From NCBI RefSeq assembly GCF_022374895.2, contig NZ_CP092423.2, forward strand, positions 5,580,001 through 5,644,000: a stretch of DNA of 64,000 nucleotides, written 5' to 3'. Every line of letters starts with the position of its first letter. The stretch's first letter is position 1. The stretch comes from Mycobacterium lentiflavum (GTDB lineage Bacteria > Actinomycetota > Actinomycetes > Mycobacteriales > Mycobacteriaceae). Positions 9,987 to 51,608 of this stretch are shown here, piece after piece. The notes under the pieces are model-generated. The model was not told the DNA's origin. It did not search any database and was given only the letters and a program-made list of their open reading frames with translations. Both the position numbers and the translations under genes were made by a program.

Positions 9987-10484
9987 CCGTGGCGGTTCGG
10001 CAATTCGGGTAGCGGCGATGCCTTACAGCCGGTAGCGTTGACGACAGTTTGCGGGCCCCTGGCTTGGGCGGTCAGGAGACCAGATCTCTTGCGGCCCTAG
10101 CGGTTTCGCTGTGCGGATCTGACTGCGCGAAAATCGCGGCTAACATATCGCTAACATCAAGAACTTTGCCGAAACCCCTGTTGGAGCCCGTTTTGGTCTA
10201 CTAGGGTTTGTTCCACTCATGTCGATTAGACGTGTGGGGAGAATCGGTGAGCGACAAACGGTCGGCGACAACTTCGTCCAGGTCAACGACGACCATCAGC
10301 ACCGCAAAGGGTGGGCTCCCGCAGCCGTCGACACCTGTGGATAAGCGGTTCACCACAGGGTGGCCGTCGCGGTGGTTTTCGACTGTCTCCCGCGCTATCG
10401 CACCGGTACATGGCCATGGAATCTTCGGAACCCGGAACCGGCTAAGGCCTTTATTGCGTAAGCCTTTTGGGTAAGGGCGGTCGG
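9987..10484 (+). promoter_or_regulatory. 498-base intergenic leader of the giant synthetase gene
   Basis: No convincing gene. The stretch 10130-10210 is poorer in GC than its surroundings and carries the repeat GCTAACAT twice (10139-10146 and 10150-10157); each copy contains TAACAT, a fair -10 hexamer, without a good -35. A 75-codon frame from GTG at 10248 has a GGGGAG sequence before it but a Ser/Thr-rich, low-information product, so it is not called. A short hairpin (AAGGC at 10444-10448, GCCTT at 10462-10466) stands just before the ribosome site of the synthetase and could affect its translation. Confidence 0.4.
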
Positions 10485-41651
<31,167 letters not shown>

Positions 41652-41654
41652 GGC

Positions 41655-42092
41655 CTAGCCTTCGAGCTCCTTCTTCAGGTTGGCCAGTACCTCACCCTGA
41701 ATTTTCTTCAGTCCCAACGGTGCAAACGTCTTTTCGAAAAAGCCCTTGACGCCGCCGGCCCCCGTCCAGCTGGTTTTGACGGTCACGCTCGATCCGGGTC
41801 CCGCCGGAGCCACCGTCCAGTTGGTGATCATCGAGGAGTTCGCGTCCTTCTCGATGACGCTGTGACCAGCGACATCGACCGTTGCCTGCACGTCGCGGCT
41901 CCGGGATTTGGTGGCTTGAAGCTTCCACTTGACGACGGTGCCCTGGCCCTGGCCGCCCTGCAGCACCTGGTATTCGCTGTAGTGCGAGGACAGGATCTTC
42001 GGGCGGACGGTCTGGTAGTCCGCCACCGCGGCGAGCGTGGCCCCGGGCTCGACGTTGATCAAGATGGTGCTGGCTGCGCTGACCTGTGCCAT
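41655..42092 (-). CDS. SRPBCC superfamily protein (Rv3718c type)
   Basis: The 145-residue cytoplasmic protein matches Rv3718c nearly along its length (MAQVSAASTILIN, LAAVADYQTVRPKIL, TKTSW-like core, FFEKTFAPLGLKKIQ). The fold is START/polyketide-cyclase-like with a hydrophobic cavity; the ligand is unknown. The ATG at 42092 has GAGGAG about 10 bases before it, which decides against the longer frame. Its stop is 3 bases from the end of the convergent synthetase gene. It is divergent from the FAD oxidoreductase gene. Confidence 0.9.
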   Translation of the reverse strand: MAQVSAASTILINVEPGATLAAVADYQTVRPKILSSHYSEYQVLQGGQGQGTVVKWKLQATKSRSRDVQATVDVAGHSVIEKDANSSMITNWTVAPAGPGSSVTVKTSWTGAGGVKGFFEKTFAPLGLKKIQGEVLANLKKELEG

Positions 42093-42164
42093 CAGGCGCG
42101 ACTCCTCTGTTGTGATGCCGCTCGCGAGCGGGTGCACGGGGTGTGGTCGAAGACTAGGGTATAT

Positions 42165-43556
42165 GTGGTGCCAGGATCAGGATCTGCACTCTCGGCTCAC
42201 ACGTCGGGCGTCGATCGGTTGATGGCGAGTTATCGTTCCATCCCCGTAACGTCCGCGGTGCGGCTCGCCAAGCCCACGTCAAACCTGTTCCGCGCCCGCA
42301 CTAAACGCGATGCCCGCGGTCTGGATACCTCGGGACTGACCGGCGTCCTGAGTGTCGATCCCGAAGCCCGCACCGCCGATGTGGCCGGCATGTGCACCTA
42401 TCAGGATTTGGTGGCGGCGACCCTGCCCTATGGCCTGTCGCCACTGGTGGTCCCGCAGCTCAAGACCATTACGCTCGGCGGCGCGGTCAGCGGCCTGGGC
42501 ATCGAATCGGCGTCGTTCCGCAACGGGTTGCCACACGAATCGGTGCTGGAAATGGATATCCTCACCGGCGCCGGCGAATTACTCACCGCATCGCGCGATC
42601 AGCACTGCGACCTATTCCGGGCTTTTCCCAATTCCTATGGAACACTGGGCTATTCGACGAGGCTACGGATCGAGCTGGAACCGATCGCGCCGTTTGTGGC
42701 GTTGCGGCACATCCGCTTTCACTCATTGCCCGAACTGGTCGCGGCCGCCGAACGCATCATCGACACCGGCGGGCGTGACGGGACCCCGGTCGACTATCTC
42801 GACGGCGTGGTCTTCGGTCCCGACGAGAGTTACCTGTGCGTGGGCCGACGCACCACCACCCCGGGGCCGGTCAGCGACTACACCGGAAAAAACATCTACT
42901 ACCAGTCGATGCAGCACGACACCGCGGATCGGGCGGACACCAAAGACGACCGGCTGACGATGCACGACTATTTCTGGCGCTGGGACACCGACTGGTTTTG
43001 GTGCTCACGCGCGTTCGGCGTGCAGAACCCTGCGCTGCGCCGTTGGTGGCCGCGCCGCTACCGGCGCAGCAGCGTCTACTCCAAGCTCGTGGCGATAGAT
43101 CGCCGGTTCGGGGTTTCCGACCGGATCGAGGCCCGCCATGGGCGTCCGGCTCGGGAGCGGGTGGTCCAGGACGTCGAGGTGCCGATTGGGCGCGCCTGCG
43201 AGTTTCTGGAGTGGTTTCTGGACAACGTCCCGATCACGCCGATCTGGTTGTGCCCGTTGAGACTTCGCGATCATGACGGCTGGCCGCTGTATCCGATACC
43301 GGCGGAGGTCAGCTACGTCAACATCGGGTTCTGGTCCTCGGTGCCCGCCGGTGACGGTGTGGGGGTTACCAACCGGGCAATCGAGGCGAAGGTCAGTGAG
43401 CTCGACGGGCACAAGTCGTTGTACTCCGACTCCTTCTACACCCGTGAGGAATTCGACCAGCTTTACGGCGGCGAGGCCTACAAGGCGGTCAAAAAATCCT
43501 ACGATCCCGACTCTCGTCTGCTCGATCTCTATGCAAAGGCGGTGCAACGGCGATGA
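42165..43556 (+). CDS. FAD-binding oxidoreductase (Rv3719 type)
   Basis: The 463-residue protein has an N-terminal PCMH-type FAD domain: DPEARTADVAGMCTYQDLV, LVVPQLKTITLGGAVSGLG and GLPHESVLEMDILTGAGE. The C-terminal part is conserved with Rv3719 (FWRWDTDWFWCSRAFG, PIWLCPLR, YDPDSRLLDLYAKAVQRR) and with the plant DIM/24-sterol-reductase-like group. The next gene, a cyclopropane-synthase-like methyltransferase, overlaps its end by 4 bases. The same pairing is known for the tuberculostearic acid enzymes, where a methyltransferase adds a methylene and an FAD or NADPH-linked partner reduces it; a role in lipid methylation is inferred. The start is uncertain: tandem GTG codons at 42165 and 42168 fit best, and ATG at 42222 is an alternative. 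Confidence 0.88.
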   Translation: MVPGSGSALSAHTSGVDRLMASYRSIPVTSAVRLAKPTSNLFRARTKRDARGLDTSGLTGVLSVDPEARTADVAGMCTYQDLVAATLPYGLSPLVVPQLKTITLGGAVSGLGIESASFRNGLPHESVLEMDILTGAGELLTASRDQHCDLFRAFPNSYGTLGYSTRLRIELEPIAPFVALRHIRFHSLPELVAAAERIIDTGGRDGTPVDYLDGVVFGPDESYLCVGRRTTTPGPVSDYTGKNIYYQSMQHDTADRADTKDDRLTMHDYFWRWDTDWFWCSRAFGVQNPALRRWWPRRYRRSSVYSKLVAIDRRFGVSDRIEARHGRPARERVVQDVEVPIGRACEFLEWFLDNVPITPIWLCPLRLRDHDGWPLYPIPAEVSYVNIGFWSSVPAGDGVGVTNRAIEAKVSELDGHKSLYSDSFYTREEFDQLYGGEAYKAVKKSYDPDSRLLDLYAKAVQRR

Positions 43557-44863
43557 CGACGACCAAGGAGCCCGACCACTCCATTACGGGCAAGCTGAAC
43601 ATGGCCGAGGTGCTGGCCATCTTCACCGCAAGCGGCGGGCACCCGCTCAAGTTCACCGCGTACGACGGCAGCACGGCCGGAAGCGCGGACGCTGCGCTGG
43701 GACTGGATCTTTGCTCACCGCGTGGCACTACCTACCTGGCGACGGCGCCCGGCGAGCTCGGCATCGCCCGTGCTTACATCTCGGGCGACCTGCAGCCCAT
43801 CGGCGTGCATCCGGGCGATCCCTACGAGCTGCTCCGAATGCTGGCCGACCGCGTCGATTTCAAGCGGCCGTCAGCGTGGACCCTGGCTCAGGTGGTGCGC
43901 TCGATCGGTATCGAACATCTGGTGCCGATTGCGCCGCCGGCGCTGGAAACGCCGCCGCGGTGGCGCCGGTTCGCAGAAGGCTTGCTGCACAGCAAGTCCC
44001 GAGATGCGGGGGCGATCCATCACCACTACGACGTGTCCAACACGTTCTACGAATGGGTGCTGGGGCCGTCGATGACCTACACCTGCGCGGTGTATCCGGA
44101 CGCCGACGCGACTCTGGAAGAGGCGCAAGACAATAAGTACCGGCTGATCTTCGAGAAGCTCAAGCTGCAACCGGGCGACCGGCTGCTCGACGTGGGATGC
44201 GGCTGGGGCGGAATGGTGCGGTACGCCGCTCGCCACGGTGTTCGGGCCATCGGCGCGACCCTGTCGGCCGAACAGGCGAAGTGGGCGCAAAAAGCCATCG
44301 AGGACCAAGGCCTCGCCGACTTGGCCGAGGTGCGCCACTCCGACTACCGCGACGTGCCGGAGTCGGGCTTTGACGCCGTTTCGTCGATCGGGCTGACCGA
44401 GCACATCGGGGTGAAGAATTACCCAGCCTATTTCGCCTTCCTCAAGTCGAGGCTGCGCACCGGCGGTCTGCTGCTCAACCACTGCATCACCCGTCACGAC
44501 AACGAGCAGCACACGTTTGCGAACGGTTTCACCGACCGCTACGTCTTCCCCGACGGTGAGCTGACCGGTTCGGGACGCATCATGACCGACGTTCAGGACA
44601 CGGGTTTCGAGGTGTTGCACACGGAGAACTTCCGCCACCACTACGCGATGACGTTGCGCGACTGGTGCCGCAACCTCGTCGAGCACTGGGACGAGGCTGT
44701 TGAGGAAGTCGGTCTTGCTGTCGCCAAGGTATGGGGCCTGTACATGGCGGCTTCACGAGTTGCGTTCGACGAGAACAACCTTCAGCTCCATCACATCCTG
44801 GCCGCCAACGTGGAGCGGCGCGGCGCCGACAATCTGCCGCTGCGCCCGTGGTGGCGACCTTAG
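43553..44863 (+). CDS. Cyclopropane-fatty-acyl-phospholipid synthase family methyltransferase (Rv3720 type)
   Basis: SAM-dependent fatty-acid methyltransferase of 436 residues. The N-terminal domain (residues 1-140) is the lipid-binding part of long CFA synthases; the methyltransferase core has the SAM loop LDVGCGWGGM and the family motifs IGLTEHIGVKNY, LLNHCITRH and a FPDGEL segment. The product may be a cyclopropane or a methyl-branched acyl chain; pairing with an FAD oxidoreductase favours methyl-branching. Start ATG overlaps the upstream stop (ATGA). It ends 2 bases before the convergent dnaX stop. Confidence 0.92.
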   Translation: MTTTKEPDHSITGKLNMAEVLAIFTASGGHPLKFTAYDGSTAGSADAALGLDLCSPRGTTYLATAPGELGIARAYISGDLQPIGVHPGDPYELLRMLADRVDFKRPSAWTLAQVVRSIGIEHLVPIAPPALETPPRWRRFAEGLLHSKSRDAGAIHHHYDVSNTFYEWVLGPSMTYTCAVYPDADATLEEAQDNKYRLIFEKLKLQPGDRLLDVGCGWGGMVRYAARHGVRAIGATLSAEQAKWAQKAIEDQGLADLAEVRHSDYRDVPESGFDAVSSIGLTEHIGVKNYPAYFAFLKSRLRTGGLLLNHCITRHDNEQHTFANGFTDRYVFPDGELTGSGRIMTDVQDTGFEVLHTENFRHHYAMTLRDWCRNLVEHWDEAVEEVGLAVAKVWGLYMAASRVAFDENNLQLHHILAANVERRGADNLPLRPWWRP

Positions 44864-44865
44864 GC

Positions 44866-46782
44866 TCAGACCCCGTCGATCCGGCGCGCGCCTAACTCGT
44901 TCTGCAGCAGCTCGAGTGCGGCCTCTTCGGGGTCGCGACGCGGTGCCGACGGGTCGCTGCGACCGGCTTCGGCGAGCATGTGTTCTTCTTCGTCACGTTG
45001 AACGGATTCCGCAGCCGCAGCGTCGCTTACGGGTGCCTCGTCCTCGGCGGGTGGCGGCACGACTCTCCGACGGGGGGGTGCGGGCGCGACCGCACTGCTG
45101 GGAGTCGGCGGCGCGACCGGTGCCGACGCCGGGGAGCCGGCGTCGCAACGGACCCGCCAGTTCACGCCGAGCGCGTCCTTGAGCGCGTCCGCGATGACGT
45201 CGGCGTTGCGCTGTTCGGACAACCGCTTGGCCAACGGCGCCGACTCGTGCGTGAGCACCAGGGTGTCGCCCTCCACGGCGCGTACGGTGGCGCCGGCCAG
45301 CATCACCTCGGTGGTGCGGCTGCGCTCGCGCACCTTGTCGCGCACCGTCGGCCACATCGTTCGCACCGCCGCGGCATTGAGTTCGCCTGGGGCAGAGGGT
45401 GGTTCGGGGATGTTGGCCGACTTGTGCTCCGGATTCGGCACCGGGTCGGGGGGCGGCGCCACAACCGATTCGGGAACCGGCTCGGGGTCGGGGTCGGGGT
45501 CGGGGTCGGCGGGCTTAACCTCGACCGGTGGGCGCGCGGCCGGGCGGGCAACCGGCTCGGCCGGCGGTGGGGTGGCCACCGGTGCCGCGGGTACGGCGAC
45601 TGGCGCGGCTTCGGAGGCGGGGATGGACATCGCCAGCCGGGTCTCGATCCGCTCGATGCGGTGCAGCAGCGCCGATTCGGCGTCGCTGGCCGACGGCAGC
45701 AGCAGACGTGCACAGACCACTTCGAGCAGCAGCCGGGGCGCGGTTGCACCGCGCATCTCCCCCAGGCCGGCCTGCACCACTTCGGCGTAGCGGGTCAGCG
45801 TCCCCGCACCGATTCGGGCCGCTTGATCGCGCATGCGATCCAGCACGTCTTCCGGGGCGTCGACCACGCCACGGCTTATCGCATCCGGAACCGCTTGCAG
45901 CACAATGAGATCGCGGAACCGCTCCAGCAGATCGGTGGCAAAGCGGCGCGGGTCGTGCCCGGCGTCGATCACCGACTCGACCGCGCCGAACAGCGCGGCG
46001 GCATCCCCGGCGCCCAGCGCGTCGACGGCGTCGTCGATCAACGCGACGTCGGTGGCGCCCAGCAGACCCAGTGCTCGCGGGTAGGTGACGTGGTTGTCGT
46101 CGGCCCCGGCCACCAGTTGGTCCAGCACGGAAAGCGTGTCGCGGGGCGAACCACCTCCGGCACGGATCACCAGCGGGTACACCGCGTCGTCGACGACCAC
46201 GCCTTCTTGTTCGCAGATCCGCCCGATCAGCGAGCGCATGGTCTTGGGGGGCAACAACCGGAACGGGTAGTGATGGGTGCGCGAGCGGATCGTCGGCAGC
46301 ACCTTCTCCGGTTGGGTGGTGGCGAAAATGAAGATGAGGTGCTCGGGCGGCTCCTCGACGATCTTGAGCAGCGCGTTGAACCCCGCCGTCGTCACCATGT
46401 GCGCCTCGTCGACGATGAACACCCGATAGCGCGACTGCGCCGGCGCGTAGAAGGCGCGGTCGCGTAGTTCGCGGGTGTCGTCCACGCCGCCGTGGCTGGC
46501 GGCGTCGAGTTCCACCACGTCGATGCTGCCGGGCGCGTTGGGCGCCAGCGCCTGGCAGGAGTCGCACACCCCGCACGGGGTGGCGGTCGGCCCCTGGGCG
46601 CAGTTCAGCGACCGGGCCAGGATGCGGGCAGACGACGTCTTTCCGCATCCACGCGGCCCGGAGAACAGGTACGCGTGGTTGATCCGGCCGGCCTCCAGCG
46701 CGATGGACAGCGGCTCGGTGACGTGCTCCTGCCCCACCACTTCGGCGAAGGTTGCCGGTCGGTACTTGCGGTAGAGAGCCAC
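44866..46782 (-). CDS. dnaX: DNA polymerase III subunits gamma and tau
   Basis: ATPase that loads the sliding clamp and ties the replisome together. The 638-residue protein starts with GTG (VALYRKYRP); the frame extends 14 codons upstream without homology. Walker A GPRGCGKT is at residues 42-49, zinc ligands C61, C70, C73, C76, and the Walker B motif DEAH at 125-128; the sensor regions follow. Residues about 400-475 are a proline-rich linker that includes an Asp-Pro repeat (PDPDPDPEP). The C-terminal tau-like domain starts near ELNAAAVRTMWPTV. It is convergent with the methyltransferase gene. Confidence 0.95.
   Translation of the reverse strand: MALYRKYRPATFAEVVGQEHVTEPLSIALEAGRINHAYLFSGPRGCGKTSSARILARSLNCAQGPTATPCGVCDSCQALAPNAPGSIDVVELDAASHGGVDDTRELRDRAFYAPAQSRYRVFIVDEAHMVTTAGFNALLKIVEEPPEHLIFIFATTQPEKVLPTIRSRTHHYPFRLLPPKTMRSLIGRICEQEGVVVDDAVYPLVIRAGGGSPRDTLSVLDQLVAGADDNHVTYPRALGLLGATDVALIDDAVDALGAGDAAALFGAVESVIDAGHDPRRFATDLLERFRDLIVLQAVPDAISRGVVDAPEDVLDRMRDQAARIGAGTLTRYAEVVQAGLGEMRGATAPRLLLEVVCARLLLPSASDAESALLHRIERIETRLAMSIPASEAAPVAVPAAPVATPPPAEPVARPAARPPVEVKPADPDPDPDPEPVPESVVAPPPDPVPNPEHKSANIPEPPSAPGELNAAAVRTMWPTVRDKVRERSRTTEVMLAGATVRAVEGDTLVLTHESAPLAKRLSEQRNADVIADALKDALGVNWRVRCDAGSPASAPVAPPTPSSAVAPAPPRRRVVPPPAEDEAPVSDAAAAESVQRDEEEHMLAEAGRSDPSAPRRDPEEAALELLQNELGARRIDGV
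45483..45507 (+). repeat. Hexanucleotide repeat in dnaX with G-quadruplex pattern
   Basis: The plus strand, which is the template strand of dnaX, reads GGGGTC four times in a row, giving four GGGG runs separated by TC. It encodes the Asp-Pro repeat of the linker. Four G-runs with two-base loops meet the usual definition of an intramolecular G-quadruplex. Confidence 0.75.
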
Positions 46783-46806
46783 GGTCAGCAGGCTACCGGC
46801 GCCGTG

Positions 46807-47000
46807 CGACGACGATGCGGGCACCGCAGGTCCCGCTGAGGAGTCGCACCCTCAACACCGCGACGACGATGCGGGCACCGCAGGTCCCGCTGAGGAGTCG
46901 CACCCTCAACACCGCGACGACGATGCGGGCACCGCAGGTCCCGCTGAGGAGTCGCACCCTCAACACCGCGACGACGATGCGGGCACCGCAGGTCCCGCTG
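46807..47000 (+). repeat. 54-bp tandem repeat, 3.6 copies
   Basis: A 54-base unit starting CGACGACGATGCGGGCACCG begins at 46807, 46861, 46915 and 46969; the first three copies are complete and appear identical, the fourth stops after 32 bases at 47000. It is followed by TGGGGGCACC and a short hairpin (CTCCCG, CTTG, CGGGGG at about 47012-47027). The array lies between the dnaX start and the end of the aminotransferase gene, so it covers the dnaX promoter region. Copy number is expected to vary between strains. Confidence 0.92.
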
Positions 47001-47100
47001 TGGGGGCACCTCCCGCTTGCGGGGGAAAGGCCAGCCGTCAGGTGTGCATCAACGGCTTCCAGTGCGCAAGCACGGCGCCGTCGGCGCAGAATCGACGCCG

Positions 47101-48750
<1,650 letters not shown>

Positions 48751-48841
48751 TCACTCGGTTTCCGGACGCGGCCGAACGGTTGTTTGGAATCTGTTTGGCT
48801 GCATTTAGGCTGACGTGGGCTCACCAGTATGAGGGAGGCGT

Positions 48842-49744
48842 ATGGGGCGCAAGGTCGCCATACCGTGGCACTTGGTGTTTTCGATCGGTGCTGGCGTCCT
48901 CTATTTCCTCTGCGTGTTGCCCCGCTGGTCCGAGTTGATGGGCGACACATCGCGCGGACTGGGGATGGCGGGCCGCATCGGCGCGGGCGCGCTGATCGCC
49001 CTGGCCGCGCTGCCCGTGGTGTTCACTCACCTACGGACCCGCAAGCCGGAGCTGGGCATCCCGCAAATGGCCCTGACGATCCGGATCTGGTCGATAGTGG
49101 GCCACGTGCTGGCCGGGGTGCTGATCATCGGCACCGCGATCAGCGAGATCTGGCTCAACCTGGACGCTGCCGGACAATATCTTTTCGGGATCTACGGCGC
49201 CGCCGCCGCGATTGCCCTGCTCGGATTTTTCGCCTTCTATCTGTCGTTCGTGGCCGAGTTGCCGCCTCCCGCGCCGAAGCCGATCAAGGCCAAGAAGCCC
49301 AAGAAGTCCAGGAAGCCCAGTCTGCGCCGTAAGAAGGGCGACGAGGCGGACGCCACCGAAGCCGAAGACATCGAAGACGTCGAAGAAACCGACGAAGCCG
49401 ACACCGTCACAGCCGCCGAGGCCGTCGGGGACGAAAAGGCCGACGAAGCCGACGATGTCGAAGAAGCCGATGAAGCCGATGAAGCCGAGGCCGAGCCGGA
49501 ACCAGCCGAAGAACCCATCGAGCCCGCACAAGAACCTGTCGGGCCCACCGCGAAAGCTGTCGACGCCGTCAAAGCCGAGAAGCCGGCTACTGACGACGCC
49601 GCCCAGCCGTCCGGCGAGACCGACGAGGACGAGACCGAGACCGAGGAACCCCGCTCCGGGCTGCGCAACCGTCGCCCGGAGGGCAAGGGCTCGCATCGCA
49701 TGCGGCGCAGGCGCACCCGCGGCGGCGTCGCGCTCGACGAGTGA
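48842..49744 (+). CDS. lucA: LucA-like membrane protein (Rv3723 position)
   Basis: The 300-residue protein has four predicted membrane segments in residues 8-145 (VFSIGAGVLYFLCVL, AGALIALAALPVVF, IVGHVLAGVLIIGTA, AAAAIALLGFFAFYL). The rest is a low-complexity tail: a lysine-rich stretch (KAKKPKKSRK), a long Asp/Glu/Ala region of about 110 residues, and a basic end (RMRRRRTRGG). By position next to tRNA-Ser and ffs it corresponds to Rv3723, LucA, which stabilises the Mce1 and Mce4 importers for fatty acid and cholesterol uptake. Assignment rests mainly on position and topology. The start has GGGAGG just upstream. It abuts the convergent hydratase gene without a gap. Confidence 0.75.
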   Translation: MGRKVAIPWHLVFSIGAGVLYFLCVLPRWSELMGDTSRGLGMAGRIGAGALIALAALPVVFTHLRTRKPELGIPQMALTIRIWSIVGHVLAGVLIIGTAISEIWLNLDAAGQYLFGIYGAAAAIALLGFFAFYLSFVAELPPPAPKPIKAKKPKKSRKPSLRRKKGDEADATEAEDIEDVEETDEADTVTAAEAVGDEKADEADDVEEADEADEAEAEPEPAEEPIEPAQEPVGPTAKAVDAVKAEKPATDDAAQPSGETDEDETETEEPRSGLRNRRPEGKGSHRMRRRRTRGGVALDE

Positions 49745-50512
49745 TCAGTCGCGGCGTTTAAGACTCTCCACGTAGTCGGCCAGGCGCTGCTGCGTCTCGT
49801 CTGAACCCCACAGCTGGCGTACGTCGGCGTCGGTAGCAGCGCCTTGGCGAATCCGCGCCACGGCCGGGGCGCGTAGCTGGGCCTTCGTAGCGCGATATGC
49901 CTCGACCGGCAGCTCGCCAAGCTCGGCGGCCTCGCCCACCGCCGCCTCGATCAGATCGTCGGTGACGATGCGGTGGGCCAGCCCACGCGCGATCGCGTCG
50001 GCCCCCCGGTAGGTGCGCGCGCCGAGCAGCACCTCCTCGGCGCCATCCCCGCAGGCATAACGCATCACTTCCAGCGCGGCGACCGGGAAAGAAACACCGA
50101 CGCGAACCTCGGCCGCACCGATTCCGGCTTCGGGTCCGATCAGCCGGCGATCACAGGCACACGCCAGCACACACCCCCCGGCGATCGCGGCGCCGTTGAT
50201 GGCGGCCACGGTCGGCCACGGAAAGTTGAACAACGCGTCGAACGTGTCAGACAGCGCCGGAACCAGCCGGTCGGTGTAGTCACGGCCGCCGTCGACCACG
50301 CGGTTGAGGTCGACCCCCGCGGAAAACACCCGGCCGGAGCCGGTGACGACCAGCGGACCGTTGCCCGACTCCTGCAGTTCACGAAAGGTTCGGGTCAGCT
50401 CTTCGAGCACTTCCACATCGAGGGCGTTGACGCGCCCCGACGACAGGGTCAGCACCCGCACCGAAGCTGTCCCCGTTTTCAACGTCTGGATCTCTATCAC
50501 AAGGACACTCAA
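49745..50512 (-). CDS. Enoyl-CoA hydratase/isomerase family protein
   Basis: The 255-residue crotonase-fold protein should act on a CoA thioester in fatty acid or amino acid breakdown. The oxyanion-hole segments are FSAGVDLNRV and NGAAIAGGCVLACACD, and one catalytic acid position fits E in GAAEVRVGV; the second acid typical of true hydratases (EAGIG region) is less clear, so isomerase or hydrolase activity is possible. The TTG start at 50512 is weak; a GTG at 50500 (VIEIQTLKTG) is an alternative. The substrate cannot be told. It is not part of the H37Rv gene order here. Confidence 0.87.
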   Translation of the reverse strand: MSVLVIEIQTLKTGTASVRVLTLSSGRVNALDVEVLEELTRTFRELQESGNGPLVVTGSGRVFSAGVDLNRVVDGGRDYTDRLVPALSDTFDALFNFPWPTVAAINGAAIAGGCVLACACDRRLIGPEAGIGAAEVRVGVSFPVAALEVMRYACGDGAEEVLLGARTYRGADAIARGLAHRIVTDDLIEAAVGEAAELGELPVEAYRATKAQLRAPAVARIRQGAATDADVRQLWGSDETQQRLADYVESLKRRD

Positions 50513-50528
50513 GCATTCGCCGGAAGCG

Positions 50529-50915
50529 CTACTGCTGGTGGGTCAGTCTGGCCAGGATCACCGGAATATCGGTGTTCTCGTCGCAGTGATAGCTCGCGCA
50601 GACGCGGTGATAGCCGTCGGCGATCTGCAGCGGAACACCCGTCACGATGTCGCCGCGCACCAGCAGGATGGGCGAGAGCGCAATGCCTTTCTCGATCTTG
50701 GTGAGGTCGGCGGCGACGTGTGGGTTGTCGACCGGCAACAGGCTCAGCCGCGCGGCCCGCAGGATGTCCTTGGCCTTCTTATGCGTCACCGATCCGCTCT
50801 GCAGCCGTTTCGCGAGCTTCCTGACCATCGGCGGGTCCGCGAGTAGGTCGAGGTAATCGCAAGCTGCCGGAAAGTCATGTGCCTCAGGCGTTTCCAACCA
50901 TTTCGCGCTGGCCAT
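50529..50915 (-). CDS. Conserved hypothetical protein with ParB-like motif
   Basis: The 128-residue protein begins MASAKWLETPEAHDFPAA and is supported by a good ribosome site (GGGAGAG) before ATG. It is mostly helical up to residue 75 and ends with GVPLQIADGYHRVCASYHCD, which recalls the GxHR core of ParB/sulfiredoxin-like domains. This resemblance is weak and gives no function. It lies 16 bases from the hydratase gene on the same strand and may share its transcript. Confidence 0.75.
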   Translation of the reverse strand: MASAKWLETPEAHDFPAACDYLDLLADPPMVRKLAKRLQSGSVTHKKAKDILRAARLSLLPVDNPHVAADLTKIEKGIALSPILLVRGDIVTGVPLQIADGYHRVCASYHCDENTDIPVILARLTHQQ

Positions 50916-51053
50916 CGGATCTCTCCCTTCCTCGGGTCCCCGCCGACGGAGCCTACCGGCTGCACCTGAAAATTGGGATCGGTAGCAACGCCGGAGCTTT
51001 GTACTTGCTCCATGACGACGCCAACAGGGCGACGCATGAAGGAAGGAACGACA

Positions 51054-51536
51054 GTGAAACGTCTTCTCGTGGGCGCAATCGGAACCCTCGGCGTGGCAGC
51101 GACCGTGGTGGGCTGCTCGAGCGGCGGCCACACGGCCAGCCCGGCGTCGAGCACGGCCGCCAGCGTCGCCTCCGGGAGCGGTGCTCAGGTCAAGGTCGGC
51201 GGCGCCGACCTGGCGGGCGTCAACCCGGCGTCGGTGACCTGCGTGAAGCAGGGCGGCAAGATCGACATCGGTAGCGGCTCCACCGGCGGTGCGCAGCAGG
51301 CGCTGGCCGTCGTGATGACCGACGAGGCGACCCCGAAGGTCGAATCGTTGGCGCTGGTGGTGGACGGCAACGCCCTGTCGGTCGCCAACAACATGGGCGC
51401 GAAGGTCGGGTCGGCCAACGTGGCAGTCGACGGCAAGACCTACACCATCACCGGGCAGGCGCAGGGCGCCGACCTGAAAAACCCGATGGCCGGGATGATC
51501 ACCAAGGACTTCAGCATCAAGGTGACGTGCGGTTGA
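51054..51536 (+). CDS. LpqH-family (19-kDa antigen-like) lipoprotein
   Basis: The 160-residue precursor has a type II signal peptide with lipobox VVGC, so C21 should be acylated and the protein anchored in the cell envelope. The mature part follows the LpqH layout: Ser/Ala-rich spacer (SSGGHTASPASST), then a beta domain with TCVKQGG and a final VTCG that should form a disulfide. LpqH proteins are abundant mycobacterial TLR2 ligands with unclear native function. The GTG start has AAGGAAGG upstream. It is divergent from the ParB-motif gene. Confidence 0.9.
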   Translation: MKRLLVGAIGTLGVAATVVGCSSGGHTASPASSTAASVASGSGAQVKVGGADLAGVNPASVTCVKQGGKIDIGSGSTGGAQQALAVVMTDEATPKVESLALVVDGNALSVANNMGAKVGSANVAVDGKTYTITGQAQGADLKNPMAGMITKDFSIKVTCG

Positions 51537-51608
51537 TCGGTTCCACTCCGGGCGGCGGGCGTGCCTCACTCACACGTCCGCCGCACCGTCCGGACTTATG
51601 ATGCAGCC

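Noticed and set aside
10248-10474. 75-codon frame with a GGGGAG before its GTG, a possible leader peptide
   Set aside because: Ser/Thr-rich sequence of low information and no recognisable motif; not enough to call a gene.
10467-10484. TTG start that adds six residues to the synthetase
   Set aside because: The ATG at 10485 has AAGGGCGG at a suitable distance and begins the C-domain homology; the six extra codons overlap the ribosome site.
46807-47000. CRISPR array
   Set aside because: The repeats are adjacent without spacers and no cas gene is present.
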